A DNA stretch of 44,314 nt from Bacillus sp. MUM 116 (GTDB lineage Bacteria > Bacillota > Bacilli > Bacillales > Cytobacillaceae): assembly GCF_001866655.1 (NCBI RefSeq), contig NZ_MLYR01000023.1, forward strand, positions 1 to 44,314, given 5' to 3'. Within the stretch, counting starts at the first letter, position 1; each line of letters opens with the position of its first letter. The notes under the pieces were generated by a model, which saw only the letters and a list, made by a program, of their open reading frames with translations, ran no database searches and was not told the DNA's origin. This document shows positions 25,559-33,159 of the stretch, one piece after another. Both the position numbers and the translations under genes were made by a program.

Positions 25559-25620
25559 CTCTTCACCTCTTGGCTAAAAAACTAAAATTCCACCAAAAGC
25601 TTTAATTTTTTAATTGTTTT

Positions 25621-26433
25621 CTAAAAATCGCCATTTTCTAGACGCAGATTAATTTTTGGAATTAGTTTATCTAATTCTCCAATACTATCAATCACATAAT
25701 GAGCTCCTGCATCTTTAAAGCGTTTGGCTACAACCTCCATTTTTTCCGCTAAAAGGTCTGGGTCCATGGAATTTACTTCTTCTTCCTTTAAACCAAGCTC
25801 GCTTCCGCCCTTGATTATTCCAACACTCCAAACACCTGCATTAACGCCCTCTTTTACATCGCTTACTGTGTCCCCGACCTTAATGATATGCTTCATTGGG
25901 AATACTCCTAAATTCATAGCATTTAAGTAACACATCCAAGGATAAGGACGTCCCGCTGGTGCATCATCCGGTGTAAACATATAATCTGGTGCATAACCTT
26001 GTTTCTTTGCCTCAGGTGCAACAACAGCCATCATTTCTGATGTATACCCGGTTGTAGAGCCAATTTTAATTCCCTTCTGTCGAAGTCTTGCGACTAAATC
26101 AAGAGCACCCGGAATCGGTGTACAATAATTTCGGAGGCTGGCGAATAGCAATGGTTCAAAGTCGGCATATAAATCATCGACATCTTTATCGGTCGGAACT
26201 CTGCCGAATTTTTCCTTCCACACCCCGGCAATCCGGTCCATATCACACATTGCGCGAATATGATCCCACTTTAAAAGCCCCATTGGCGCACGGGCTTCCT
26301 CGTCTGTTACTTCTATTCCTCTTTTTCTAAAAATCTCTAAAAATACATTTAATGGTGCAAAGCAACCATAATCAACCGTTGTACCAGCCCAATCAAATAT
26401 AACTGCTTCAATTTGGGGAGATTGATTACTCAA
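25621..26433 (-). CDS. phnX: Phosphonoacetaldehyde hydrolase (phosphonatase)
   Basis: This 270-residue HAD-superfamily enzyme splits phosphonoacetaldehyde into acetaldehyde and phosphate. Nucleophile D14 (VIFDWAGTTVDYGCFAP) and the phosphonatase-specific Schiff-base lysine K55 (APMGLLKWDHIRAM) are both present, as are STTGYT, PDDAPAGRPYPWM and VGDTVSDVKEGVNAG. I chose TTG at 26433 (MSNQSPQIEAV), which follows AAGGAGG; the frame extends eight codons upstream. It heads the operon of shell and acetaldehyde-processing genes, and so takes the position a BMC signature enzyme would have. Confidence 0.95.
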   Translation of the reverse strand: MSNQSPQIEAVIFDWAGTTVDYGCFAPLNVFLEIFRKRGIEVTDEEARAPMGLLKWDHIRAMCDMDRIAGVWKEKFGRVPTDKDVDDLYADFEPLLFASLRNYCTPIPGALDLVARLRQKGIKIGSTTGYTSEMMAVVAPEAKKQGYAPDYMFTPDDAPAGRPYPWMCYLNAMNLGVFPMKHIIKVGDTVSDVKEGVNAGVWSVGIIKGGSELGLKEEEVNSMDPDLLAEKMEVVAKRFKDAGAHYVIDSIGELDKLIPKINLRLENGDF

Positions 26434-26502
26434 TAGACGAACCTCCTTATTCAACAACCAATGCTACTGTTTTCGTAATCTATGAACAAATAAACCATGG
26501 TT

Positions 26503-26597
26503 ATTGGCTGATAGTTTTTATTTAGGGAAAGTATTTGAAAAATACCTAATGTAAAATACTTGCCCGATTGTAATTCATAATACTTTCAAAAGTATAC
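26503..26597 (-). promoter_or_regulatory. Leader/promoter region of the phnX-BMC operon with repeated half-sites
   Basis: The region has five AAGTATT/AATACTT half-sites (26529-26536, 26540-26545, 26553-26561, 26579-26585, 26590-26596), some arranged as inverted repeats. It also has ATTGGCTGATAGTTTTT (26503-26519), related to the TTGGYTTTAGTT blocks at 26820-26887 and 36704-36717. These are candidate operators for the DeoR-type regulator. No clear sigma-A -35/-10 pair was fixed. Confidence 0.4.
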
Positions 26598-26748
26598 TCG
26601 GCGATCATCTAGCTCCTTCACCGATTCAAGCCCTAATTCCTCATTAAAGTCACCAATTGTGATGACATCAAAATCAGAATTCTTTAACCAAATCCAAAAC
26701 CGTTTCACGGCAAATTCTTCCTGCTCCACCCAGGAAAAAGACTTTCAT
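26586..26748 (-). pseudogene. N-terminal fragment of a saccharopine-dehydrogenase-like gene, frameshifted
   Basis: ATG at 26746-26748 follows AGGAGGCAAAGG and encodes MKVFFLGGAGRICRETVLDL, the Rossmann start of saccharopine dehydrogenase/Lys9-type proteins. After VKE the frame breaks; one base shifted it continues SDFDVITIGDFNEELG and ELDDRRVYF, then stops. Only about 50 of some 350-400 residues remain. Confidence 0.65.
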
Positions 26749-26819
26749 CCTTTGCCTCCTTTTTAAAATTTAAAATATTCACTTAATTCTTGATGTGATT
26801 TGATTGTATCATAAATTAT

Positions 26820-26887
26820 TTGGTTTGTCTTGGTTTTAGTTGTTATTTTTTAAAAAAATTTTTAATTTTATATTGGTTTTAGTTTGG
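26820..26887. promoter_or_regulatory. TTGGTTTTAGTT repeats (candidate operator)
   Basis: CTTGGTTTTAGTTG (26830-26843) and ATTGGTTTTAGTTTGG (26872-26887) are direct repeats 42 bp apart in a T-rich region. The first copy is preceded by GGTTTGT, so its reverse complement reads CCAAGACAAACC. Related blocks occur at 33089-33120 and 36662-36717, all beside transport or phosphonate genes of this island. Confidence 0.4.
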
Positions 26888-26974
26888 AGTTTTATATAAA
26901 TAAAATTGGAGCATCTGTAAAAAAGTGGTTTTTAGGAAATTTACCCTCTAAATAGCCAAGTTACCCCGGACAAT

Positions 26975-27012
26975 AAAAAGCCAGATCCTAGTTAAACTAG
27001 AACCTGGCTTTT
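26975..27012 (-). terminator. Terminator after the MgtC/SapB gene
   Basis: AAAAGCCAG-x-TCCTAG pairs with CTAG-x-ACCTGGCTTTT, giving a long stem with a T-rich end on the minus strand, right after the stop codon at 27016. It separates this gene from phnX downstream. Confidence 0.8.
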
Positions 27013-27015
27013 ATA

Positions 27016-27534
27016 TTACCCAGAACTACTATGATATCCCCGCTTCCCTTCTTCTTTGTCCAATGTCATGGGATGGCGGTGTTCGATTATCTGGCTAATT
27101 TTCGCCAGTAAAAATGTAATTAATACGGAAGTAAAAACCAAGCCGTAAAAACCAGCTCCAATACCTATTCCAACTCCCCCGGCAAAAAAAATCATCGCTG
27201 CAGAAGTCAATCCCTTTACTTGTAATCCATCCTTTATAATTAAGCCGGCCCCTAAAAAACCAAGTCCAGATACAATTTGTGCAGCGAGCCTCATCGGATC
27301 CATTCGGTTATTTGCATTTGAGCCACCAAAAATCTCAGCACTATAAATGGACACCAGTGTAATGAGTGTGCATGAAACAGAAACATAGGTAAAGGTTTTT
27401 AGTCCTGCCGGCTTATTTTTGGCACTGCGGTCCCAGCCTATAAACATTCCCAGGAGTGCGCTAATGATTAAACGCAGATAGATTTCAATGTTTTTCCAAA
27501 AATGCTCTTCATATAAGACTCCCAAATGGTCCAT
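27016..27534 (-). CDS. MgtC/SapB-family membrane protein
   Basis: This 172-residue membrane protein has the MgtC/SapB N-terminal domain: RLIISALLGMFIGWDRSAKN, KPAGLKTFTYVSVSCTLITL, RLAAQIVSGLGFLGAGLIIK, and GLTSAAMIFFAGGVGIGIG, making about five helices. It lacks the C-terminal cytoplasmic domain of Salmonella MgtC. The ATG at 27534 is chosen because AAAGGGGG precedes it. MgtC-type proteins act in magnesium or phosphate homeostasis. Placed directly after a DeoR regulator in a phosphate-releasing locus, a link to phosphate balance is tempting but is inference. Confidence 0.85.
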   Translation of the reverse strand: MDHLGVLYEEHFWKNIEIYLRLIISALLGMFIGWDRSAKNKPAGLKTFTYVSVSCTLITLVSIYSAEIFGGSNANNRMDPMRLAAQIVSGLGFLGAGLIIKDGLQVKGLTSAAMIFFAGGVGIGIGAGFYGLVFTSVLITFLLAKISQIIEHRHPMTLDKEEGKRGYHSSSG

Positions 27535-27603
27535 TCGTTTTCCCCCTTTCCCGGGAGTTTGTTCCATAGGTACGGAGAGTCTATCAATAAGTTTTCCTTA
27601 TTT

Positions 27604-28395
27604 TTAATTAGCAACCAGCCATTGTACATTGTTTTCCTTCAACAAGTATTCCCAGTCTTGTGGATGCTCATGATCTGAAACGATGATATCAATATCAATT
27701 AAATCTGCCATTTTATAATGGGTTCGCTTCCCGATTTTTGAATAATCAATTAAAACAATGGATTGGCTGGAATGCTCAATTAACTTCTTGGTTACCATAC
27801 CTTTGGACGAGTCAAAACTCGTAATCCCTGCTTCCCTTGTTAATCCGTCTGCCGAGATAAAATATTTGTCAACATAAAGATTTTCCAGCATTTCGATTGT
27901 AAGGCTTCCTGTAACCCGATGGTGGGTTGTGTTAATTTCGCCGCCTAGCATAATGATTTTTCCGGTAAAAATATTATGCTGGTGCAGCTCAATTAACACA
28001 GAAAGTGCTGAAATGGAGGTAGTAAAAATCGTTATATTCTGCTTATTACGTAAATTTTTAACAAGTTGCATTGGTGTACTGCCTTCATCAATCGCAATGA
28101 CATCATTATCATTGATCAGGCTCACTGCAAACTCTCCGATTCGATGTTTGGCTTCAGAATGAGTCACCTCTCGTTCTACGGTAGGGGGCTCTTCGTTAAA
28201 AAACGAAATGTTGATCGCACCTCCATAAACTTTTTTCAATTTTTCTTCCTTTTGCAGTTGATCCAAATATTTACGAACAGTTTCCGTAGAAACCTTTAAA
28301 ATATCAGAAAGTTCGTTAACCTTAACCTTGCCACTGACTTCAAGGAGCTCGAGTATTTTCCTTTTCCTTTCCTCTCCTACTAATGACAAACCCAT
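27604..28395 (-). CDS. DeoR-family transcriptional regulator
   Basis: This 263-residue regulator has an N-terminal DeoR winged helix (about 8-60: ERKRKILELLEVSGKVKVNE, then LSDILKVSTETVRKYLDQLQ). Its C-terminal sugar-phosphate-isomerase-like sensor domain has IAIDEGSTPMQLVKNL, TTSISALSVLIELHQ, GGEINTTHHRVTGS and ADGLTREAGITSFDS. DeoR proteins usually sense phosphorylated metabolites, so phosphonoacetaldehyde or 2-aminoethylphosphonate are sensible candidate effectors here. It lies between phnW and phnX in the same orientation and is the best candidate local regulator. Confidence 0.9.
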   Translation of the reverse strand: MGLSLVGEERKRKILELLEVSGKVKVNELSDILKVSTETVRKYLDQLQKEEKLKKVYGGAINISFFNEEPPTVEREVTHSEAKHRIGEFAVSLINDNDVIAIDEGSTPMQLVKNLRNKQNITIFTTSISALSVLIELHQHNIFTGKIIMLGGEINTTHHRVTGSLTIEMLENLYVDKYFISADGLTREAGITSFDSSKGMVTKKLIEHSSQSIVLIDYSKIGKRTHYKMADLIDIDIIVSDHEHPQDWEYLLKENNVQWLVAN

Positions 28396-28540
28396 TCACC
28401 CCACGATTTGATAATCCACTATAATCTTACTACAATAATTGGAAAAAGATAGCGATTTTATTTGAATATTCGTTTATTTTACCACCAAATTTTACCGGTT
28501 ACCAATATTATAGTGTATAAGTGGAATCGATTTGGGTGGA

Positions 28541-29674
28541 TTACTTTTCAGAAACGGTATCAAGCCAATAGCTGCTTTGTTCAATTGCCTGAAGCAGGCC
28601 CTCAATATCTTTTTGGTGGACATCTCCGATATTCCCGATTCGGAATGTATCTAATGCAGAAACCTTCCCAGGATAAATTACAAACCCTTTTTCTTTTAAT
28701 TTATGATAGAACACCTTGAAGTCGAAACTTTCAGAATTAGGATAATAAAATGATGTAATAATTGGTGACTGCAGCTCTTCAGGTAAAATAGGCTGAATTT
28801 GAAGCTTTTTCATTCCATCAGAAAGAACCTTTTGGTTGTTCTTGTATCTGCTTGCTCTAACCTTAATACCGCCCTCTTCTTCAAGCTCTTTTAATGCCTG
28901 AGCAAAAGCACGAACAACATGGGTTGGTGAAGTAAACCTCCACTTGCCGTTTTGTTCCTCCATTGTTTTCCATTGATCATAAAGGTCTAGTGAAACCGAT
29001 CTGGCATTATCTTTACATTTTTCAAATTCGTCCTTTTTTACAATTGCAAAGCCAAATCCAGGGACACCTTCAATACATTTATTAGCACTGCTAATGATAT
29101 AATCAATATTTAAATCGGCGATATCCAATTCAACTCCGCCAAAGCTTGACATAGCATCTACTATAAACACCCGGTTATAACGTTTAACAATTTCACTTAC
29201 TTTTTCTATTGGATTGAGCATACCTGTTGTCGTTTCACAATGAACAATTGCTACATGGGTAATTTCGGTATCATTTTCTAACTGGACCGTTAACCGATTC
29301 AAATCAATAGCTTCCACTTCACTGCTATCAATAACCACTGTATTAATTCCAAGGGTTTTGGCAATCTTAACAATCCGGCTTCCATATACCCCGTTTGCAA
29401 TTACCAACAATTTGCCGTCCCGCGGCACAACGGTCCCAATTACGGATTCAACACTGAAAGTACCGCTCCCCTGCATTAATACTGCAGAATACTGATCTAC
29501 CGATTTTGTTGCCAACTGTACAAGGCTTTTACGGATTCCCTGGACAATATTATTATAATCATCATCCCATGTACACCAGTCCTTCATCATCGCAAGCTTA
29601 ACAGTATCCGTTGTTGTTAGGGGACCAGGTGTAAGTAATAGGTAAGGGTTGTTTGTGAAATCGTTTTGTTTCAT
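28541..29674 (-). CDS. phnW: 2-aminoethylphosphonate:pyruvate transaminase
   Basis: This 377-residue class V aminotransferase converts 2-aminoethylphosphonate plus pyruvate to phosphonoacetaldehyde plus alanine. Signatures are [21 protein letters not shown] and [18 protein letters not shown] (PhnW-type N-terminus), [35 protein letters not shown] and PLP lysine K199 ([16 protein letters not shown]). AAGGAGAATG precedes the ATG. It is 51 bp downstream of a GabP-like permease and upstream of the DeoR regulator. Its product feeds PhnX (25621). Confidence 0.96.
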   Translation of the reverse strand: MKQNDFTNNPYLLLTPGPLTTTDTVKLAMMKDWCTWDDDYNNIVQGIRKSLVQLATKSVDQYSAVLMQGSGTFSVESVIGTVVPRDGKLLVIANGVYGSRIVKIAKTLGINTVVIDSSEVEAIDLNRLTVQLENDTEITHVAIVHCETTTGMLNPIEKVSEIVKRYNRVFIVDAMSSFGGVELDIADLNIDYIISSANKCIEGVPGFGFAIVKKDEFEKCKDNARSVSLDLYDQWKTMEEQNGKWRFTSPTHVVRAFAQALKELEEEGGIKVRASRYKNNQKVLSDGMKKLQIQPILPEELQSPIITSFYYPNSESFDFKVFYHKLKEKGFVIYPGKVSALDTFRIGNIGDVHQKDIEGLLQAIEQSSYWLDTVSEK

Positions 29675-29725
29675 TTGTTCATTCTCCTTTTAAATTAAAT
29701 TTTTTTAAGTAAGTTTGTAAGGCAT

Positions 29726-31138
29726 TTATAAGAATATATTTTCTTGCTCTGTGTCTTCAACTACACCTGGATTTGCAGAATGTTTGCCACCCCCTCGAAG
29801 TGAAAGTTTTGCATGTATAAAGTAAACCGCAAGTACAATGACAAAACTGATTAAACTCAAGATGAGTTGTGAACGAGTGCCCCCATCATAGGCCATTGAA
29901 ATCAATACACCTATCATCGCTAGGATAGAAATGATGGTTAAGTAGGGGAACCCCCACATCTTCACAATCAATTTGTCAGGCGCTTCTTGCTCTAATTTCT
30001 TTCGCATCTTGAATTGGGATACAGCAATGAACAGATAGATAAACAGTCCCACTGCCCCAGACGCATTGAGTAAAAACGCGAAGGCGTTAGGAGAAACGTA
30101 TGCTAAAACCACGGTTATAAAAGCTATTATTGTACAAAATAGTATGGCCTTTACAGGAACCCCCCGGGAGTTAACATCGAGTAATCGACGCGGGGCTTCC
30201 CCACGATTCGCCAATGCGTAAAGCATCCGTGAACTTGTATAAATACCCGAATTCAGACACGACAAGACCGCTACCAAAACAACGATATTGATGATTGCCC
30301 CAGCGGCAGGAATATGCAATACATTCATGACGCTGACATATGGACTCTTTAAGATTTGGGTGTCATTCCAAGGCACAATGGTAACGACTACAAACATAGA
30401 ACCAACATAAAAAATTAGCACTCTCCAAATGACGGAACTAGTTGCTCTTGCCACGGATTTTCGTGGCTCATCCGATTCGGCTGCCGCGATTGTAGCAATC
30501 TCGGCGCCTATAAATGCGGCCACCGCGGTGATAATCCCCGAAAACATAACTCCTACACCATGAGGTGCAAAACCACCATGCGCGGTAAGATTCTCAAACG
30601 AAAAGTGTGTTCCAGGCCACACTCCTAGGATGAATAAGCCACCAACAACCAAGAACAATACAATCGTTGCCACCTTTATGAACGAAAACCAGTACTCGAA
30701 TTCCCCGTAAGCGCGAACGGATACTAAGTTCGTCAGGGTTAACAAAATGAGCGGTATTGTGCTCAAAAGCCACTGGGGTACATTCGGCAACAGCCAGGAA
30801 TGCAATACCGCTGCACTGGCCGTTGCTTCGATTCCCAGGACAATGACCCAGAAAAACCAATATAACCAACCGACCGAAAAACCAGCCCAATCCCCAAGTG
30901 CGGTTCTGGCATACTGAGCAAACGACCCAAGAGTCGGATAAGCCACTGCCATTTCTCCCAACATGCGCATAATCATAACGACCAACAAACCAGCCAAGAA
31001 GTAGGACACAATTGCCGCTGGACCGACGGATCGAATGACAGTGCCACTACCCACGAACAAACCTGCACCGATGGTTCCACCCAAAGCGATCATTGTCATA
31101 TGTCTCATTTTTAGACCTTTATGCAACGAATTACTCAT
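29726..31138 (-). CDS. Amino acid permease, APC superfamily (GabP/AnsP-like)
   Basis: This 470-residue, 12-helix amino-acid transporter has the family start HKGLKMRHMTMIALGGTIGA and GLFVGSG, then MRMLGEMAVAYPTLGSFAQY, FIGAEIATIAAAESDEPRKS and SCLNSGIYTSSRMLYALANR. It is closest in style to GABA/proline/asparagine permeases. AGGAGGAGC precedes the ATG. It sits directly before phnW. 2-Aminoethylphosphonate resembles an omega-amino acid such as GABA or taurine, so this permease may import the phosphonate, or recycle alanine. Neither is shown by sequence. Confidence 0.85.
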   Translation of the reverse strand: MSNSLHKGLKMRHMTMIALGGTIGAGLFVGSGTVIRSVGPAAIVSYFLAGLLVVMIMRMLGEMAVAYPTLGSFAQYARTALGDWAGFSVGWLYWFFWVIVLGIEATASAAVLHSWLLPNVPQWLLSTIPLILLTLTNLVSVRAYGEFEYWFSFIKVATIVLFLVVGGLFILGVWPGTHFSFENLTAHGGFAPHGVGVMFSGIITAVAAFIGAEIATIAAAESDEPRKSVARATSSVIWRVLIFYVGSMFVVVTIVPWNDTQILKSPYVSVMNVLHIPAAGAIINIVVLVAVLSCLNSGIYTSSRMLYALANRGEAPRRLLDVNSRGVPVKAILFCTIIAFITVVLAYVSPNAFAFLLNASGAVGLFIYLFIAVSQFKMRKKLEQEAPDKLIVKMWGFPYLTIISILAMIGVLISMAYDGGTRSQLILSLISFVIVLAVYFIHAKLSLRGGGKHSANPGVVEDTEQENIFL

Positions 31139-31253
31139 ACTGCTCCTCCTAATATATTAGTAGTAAGAGCTCTTTCTAGAAGAATTTCCAGTTGGTCCGG
31201 ATCCTCTAAAATTACTCTAGCTTCCTATAGGTATTTTCGATTGGCAGCCTTTC

Positions 31254-31313
31254 GACTCCCTCATCAAATAATTATTTTTTTACCCTTGCTTTACCCCAAT
31301 CGATGGGGGAGTC
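31254..31313. repeat. Inverted repeat in the permease/IS-remnant gap
   Basis: GACTCCCTCATC (31254-31265) and GATGGGGGAGTC (31302-31313) pair at 11 of 12 positions across 36 bp. It may be part of the decayed insertion sequence to its right. Apart from this, 31139-31354 shows no gene. Confidence 0.35.
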
Positions 31314-31354
31314 AGAAGCAAAGTGTTCCATTATTAGTATTGAAAATACATTGT

Positions 31355-31640
31355 TCAATTGAATATCTAAAATGGCGGATGATGGAGGAAGCTCCATCGT
31401 TTTCTCCGTCATTTTTTAATAGAATTAACATCTCCTTATCCATTACTATAAGCACGATTCAACATATCAAATCACAGGTAAAAAGATTGGATAAAGAGAT
31501 TGCCAAATTGATGAAAGGCATAACGCAAACCCTTACCTCCGTAAAAGGGATTGGGGACGTATATGCAGCTGGATTAATCGCTGAAATTGGTGATATCAAA
31601 CGATTTAAAGACCACCATGGCTTAGCGAAGTATATTTTTA
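31355..31640 (+). pseudogene. Remnant of an IS110-family transposase
   Basis: The plus strand encodes SLSITISTIQHIKSQVKRLD, then ITQTLTSVKGIGDVYAAGLI and AEIGDIKRFKDHHGLAKY. This is the central helical and helix-hairpin-helix (IS116/110-type) part of an IS110 transposase. The N-terminal DEDD catalytic domain and the rest of the C-terminus are missing. The fragment ends at the 3' end of the MHS transporter gene, so the old insertion lay between two transport genes. Confidence 0.75.
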
Positions 31641-32945
31641 TGCTGATTTTTTTGTTGGCGAATCTTTTTCTTTTTCACTCATTGACTTCATTAAACTTAC
31701 ACAAATAAGGGACATAACTCCTAAAAGCATTAGGTAGATGGCTGCAGGCACCCAAGAACCCTGGAAAGCAGTGACTAATGATGTTGCAATTAATGGAGCT
31801 GTACCGCCGAATATGGCAGCACCCAGCTGGTAGCCCATGGAAATACCGGTATAGCGAACTTCTGCACGAAACATTTCCGAAAACATGGTGCCTAAAACTG
31901 AGGTGATAATAGACCAGATAGCATAGCCGATCATAACGGCAATGGTTAATAAGAGGATTGATTTTTTTGAAAGTAAAAAGAAATATGGCATTGCAAAGAT
32001 AATTACACTAACTGTTCCAATTATAAATATCTTTTTTCGTCCAAAACGGTCTGATAGACTGCCCATTAAAGGGATCATGACTAATGAAATTAGTGTACCG
32101 ATTGTGACAGCATTTAGAACAGGGCCTTCTGGCATTTTCAATGAATTAGTGGCATAGGAAATTCCAAAGGTTGCAAAGATATAAAATGGTGCTGTTTCAA
32201 TGGCTTTGGCACCAGTTGTTAAGATAACCTCTTTCCAGTGATTTTTAAAGGTATCGACAATCGGCAATTTTGAAACAGCGCCTTCGTCTTTCGCTTTTTG
32301 GAAATCAGGTGTTTCTTCTAAACCATTCCGAATCCACAAACCAAGAATGACTAGTAATAAACTTGCAACAAAAGGAACTCTCCAGCCCCAAGCAAGAAAC
32401 TGTGCATCAGGCAGTAATCTCATTAGAGAGATTGTAGCTGTTGCCAATACCATCCCGACTGCTGCTCCCATCATTGGAACACTTCCGGCAAAACCCCGAT
32501 TCTTTTTCTCGGAGTATTCGACCGCCAACAAAACGGCTCCTCCCCACTCGCCTCCGACAGCAATCCCTTGGATCAACCTTAAGCTAACAAGCAAAATAGG
32601 TGCCCATGCGCCAATACTACCGTATACTGGCAGCACCCCAATTAAAGCGGTGCTGGAACCCATAATGGCAAGGGTTAGAACTAGTGATTTTTTCCTCCCT
32701 AGCCGATCACCGATATGGGAGAATATTACTCCTCCAAGCGGACGGAAGAAATAGGGAATTCCAAATGATGCTAAAGCAATCAAAAGCCCTACCTTTGGAT
32801 CGAAGTTTGGAAAGAAAAGCTTGTTAAATACGAGCGCAGCAACAGTTCCATAAAGCAGGTAATCATAATATTCAATTGAACTACCTATCAAACTTGCAAC
32901 TAATGCTTTTGCCTTCACCTTCTTTGAATGTCCTTTTGCGGTCAA
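31638..32945 (-). CDS. MFS transporter, metabolite:H+ symporter (MHS) family
   Basis: This 435-residue, 12-helix transporter of the MHS branch (ShiA/ProP/YdfJ type) has IGSSIEYYDYLLYGTVAALV, RPLGGVIFSHIGDRLGRKKS, LIQGIAVGGEWGGAVLLAVE and GSLSDRFGRKK. Starts TTG behind AGGGGGAGG. A strong cre-like site (32980-32993) precedes it. MHS members carry organic acids, betaines and similar compounds; the substrate is not evident. It ends at the IS110 remnant, and its last residues (EKEKDSPTKKSA) look like a natural tail. Confidence 0.85.
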   Translation of the reverse strand: MTAKGHSKKVKAKALVASLIGSSIEYYDYLLYGTVAALVFNKLFFPNFDPKVGLLIALASFGIPYFFRPLGGVIFSHIGDRLGRKKSLVLTLAIMGSSTALIGVLPVYGSIGAWAPILLVSLRLIQGIAVGGEWGGAVLLAVEYSEKKNRGFAGSVPMMGAAVGMVLATATISLMRLLPDAQFLAWGWRVPFVASLLLVILGLWIRNGLEETPDFQKAKDEGAVSKLPIVDTFKNHWKEVILTTGAKAIETAPFYIFATFGISYATNSLKMPEGPVLNAVTIGTLISLVMIPLMGSLSDRFGRKKIFIIGTVSVIIFAMPYFFLLSKKSILLLTIAVMIGYAIWSIITSVLGTMFSEMFRAEVRYTGISMGYQLGAAIFGGTAPLIATSLVTAFQGSWVPAAIYLMLLGVMSLICVSLMKSMSEKEKDSPTKKSA

Positions 32946-32979
32946 AAAACCTCCCCCTTAACAAAGTATAAGCTACAAC

Positions 32980-32993
32980 TGGAAGCGCTTTCG
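32980..32993. promoter_or_regulatory. cre-like site upstream of the MHS transporter
   Basis: TGGAAGCGCTTTCG has the palindromic GAAGCGCTTTC core of a strong CcpA operator; positions 3 and 14 deviate from consensus. It lies 35 bp before the TTG start. Confidence 0.6.
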
Positions 32994-33088
32994 TTTGTAT
33001 CTCGCAATTAAGAATAACATGTTTTCTGAGAATTGTGAATAGTTTTTTCGATATTTTCTTTTATTTGATTGGTTTATATTTGTTTTTA

Positions 33089-33120
33089 CTGTTTGTTTTG
33101 GTTGTTTGTTTGGTTTTACA
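33089..33120 (-). promoter_or_regulatory. TTTG-repeat block upstream of the MHS transporter
   Basis: On the minus strand TGTAAAACCAAACAAACAAC is followed by CAAAACAAACAG, i.e. repeated AACCAAA/CAAAC units. CCAAAACAAAC resembles the CCAAGACAAAC found at 26825-26835 (minus strand) and 36662-36672 (plus strand). It is a candidate operator shared across the island. The remaining 33000-33088 is T-rich without a gene. Confidence 0.35.
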
Positions 33121-33126
33121 GTAAAA

Positions 33127-33150
33127 AAAGATGTAGATCCCTACATCTTT
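33127..33150 (-). terminator. Terminator after the EamA transporter
   Basis: AAAGATGTAG and CTACATCTTT pair with a 4-base loop, and the minus strand continues TTTTTTTAC. Confidence 0.85.
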
Positions 33151-33159
33151 TAAACCTTT

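Noticed and set aside
20188..26457. Ethanolamine or propanediol utilisation operon
   Set aside because: No EutBC, PduCDE, cobalamin genes, EutT/PduO, or alcohol dehydrogenase; PhnX and PhnW supply the aldehyde instead.
31371..31421. Terminator-like structure (GATGGA/TCCATC with T-run)
   Set aside because: It falls inside the IS110-derived frame and may simply reflect that sequence; no gene ends here on the plus strand.
31121..31440. Full 195-residue plus-strand frame as one gene
   Set aside because: Only the part after about 31355 resembles IS110 transposase; the beginning is antisense to the permease start and random in composition.
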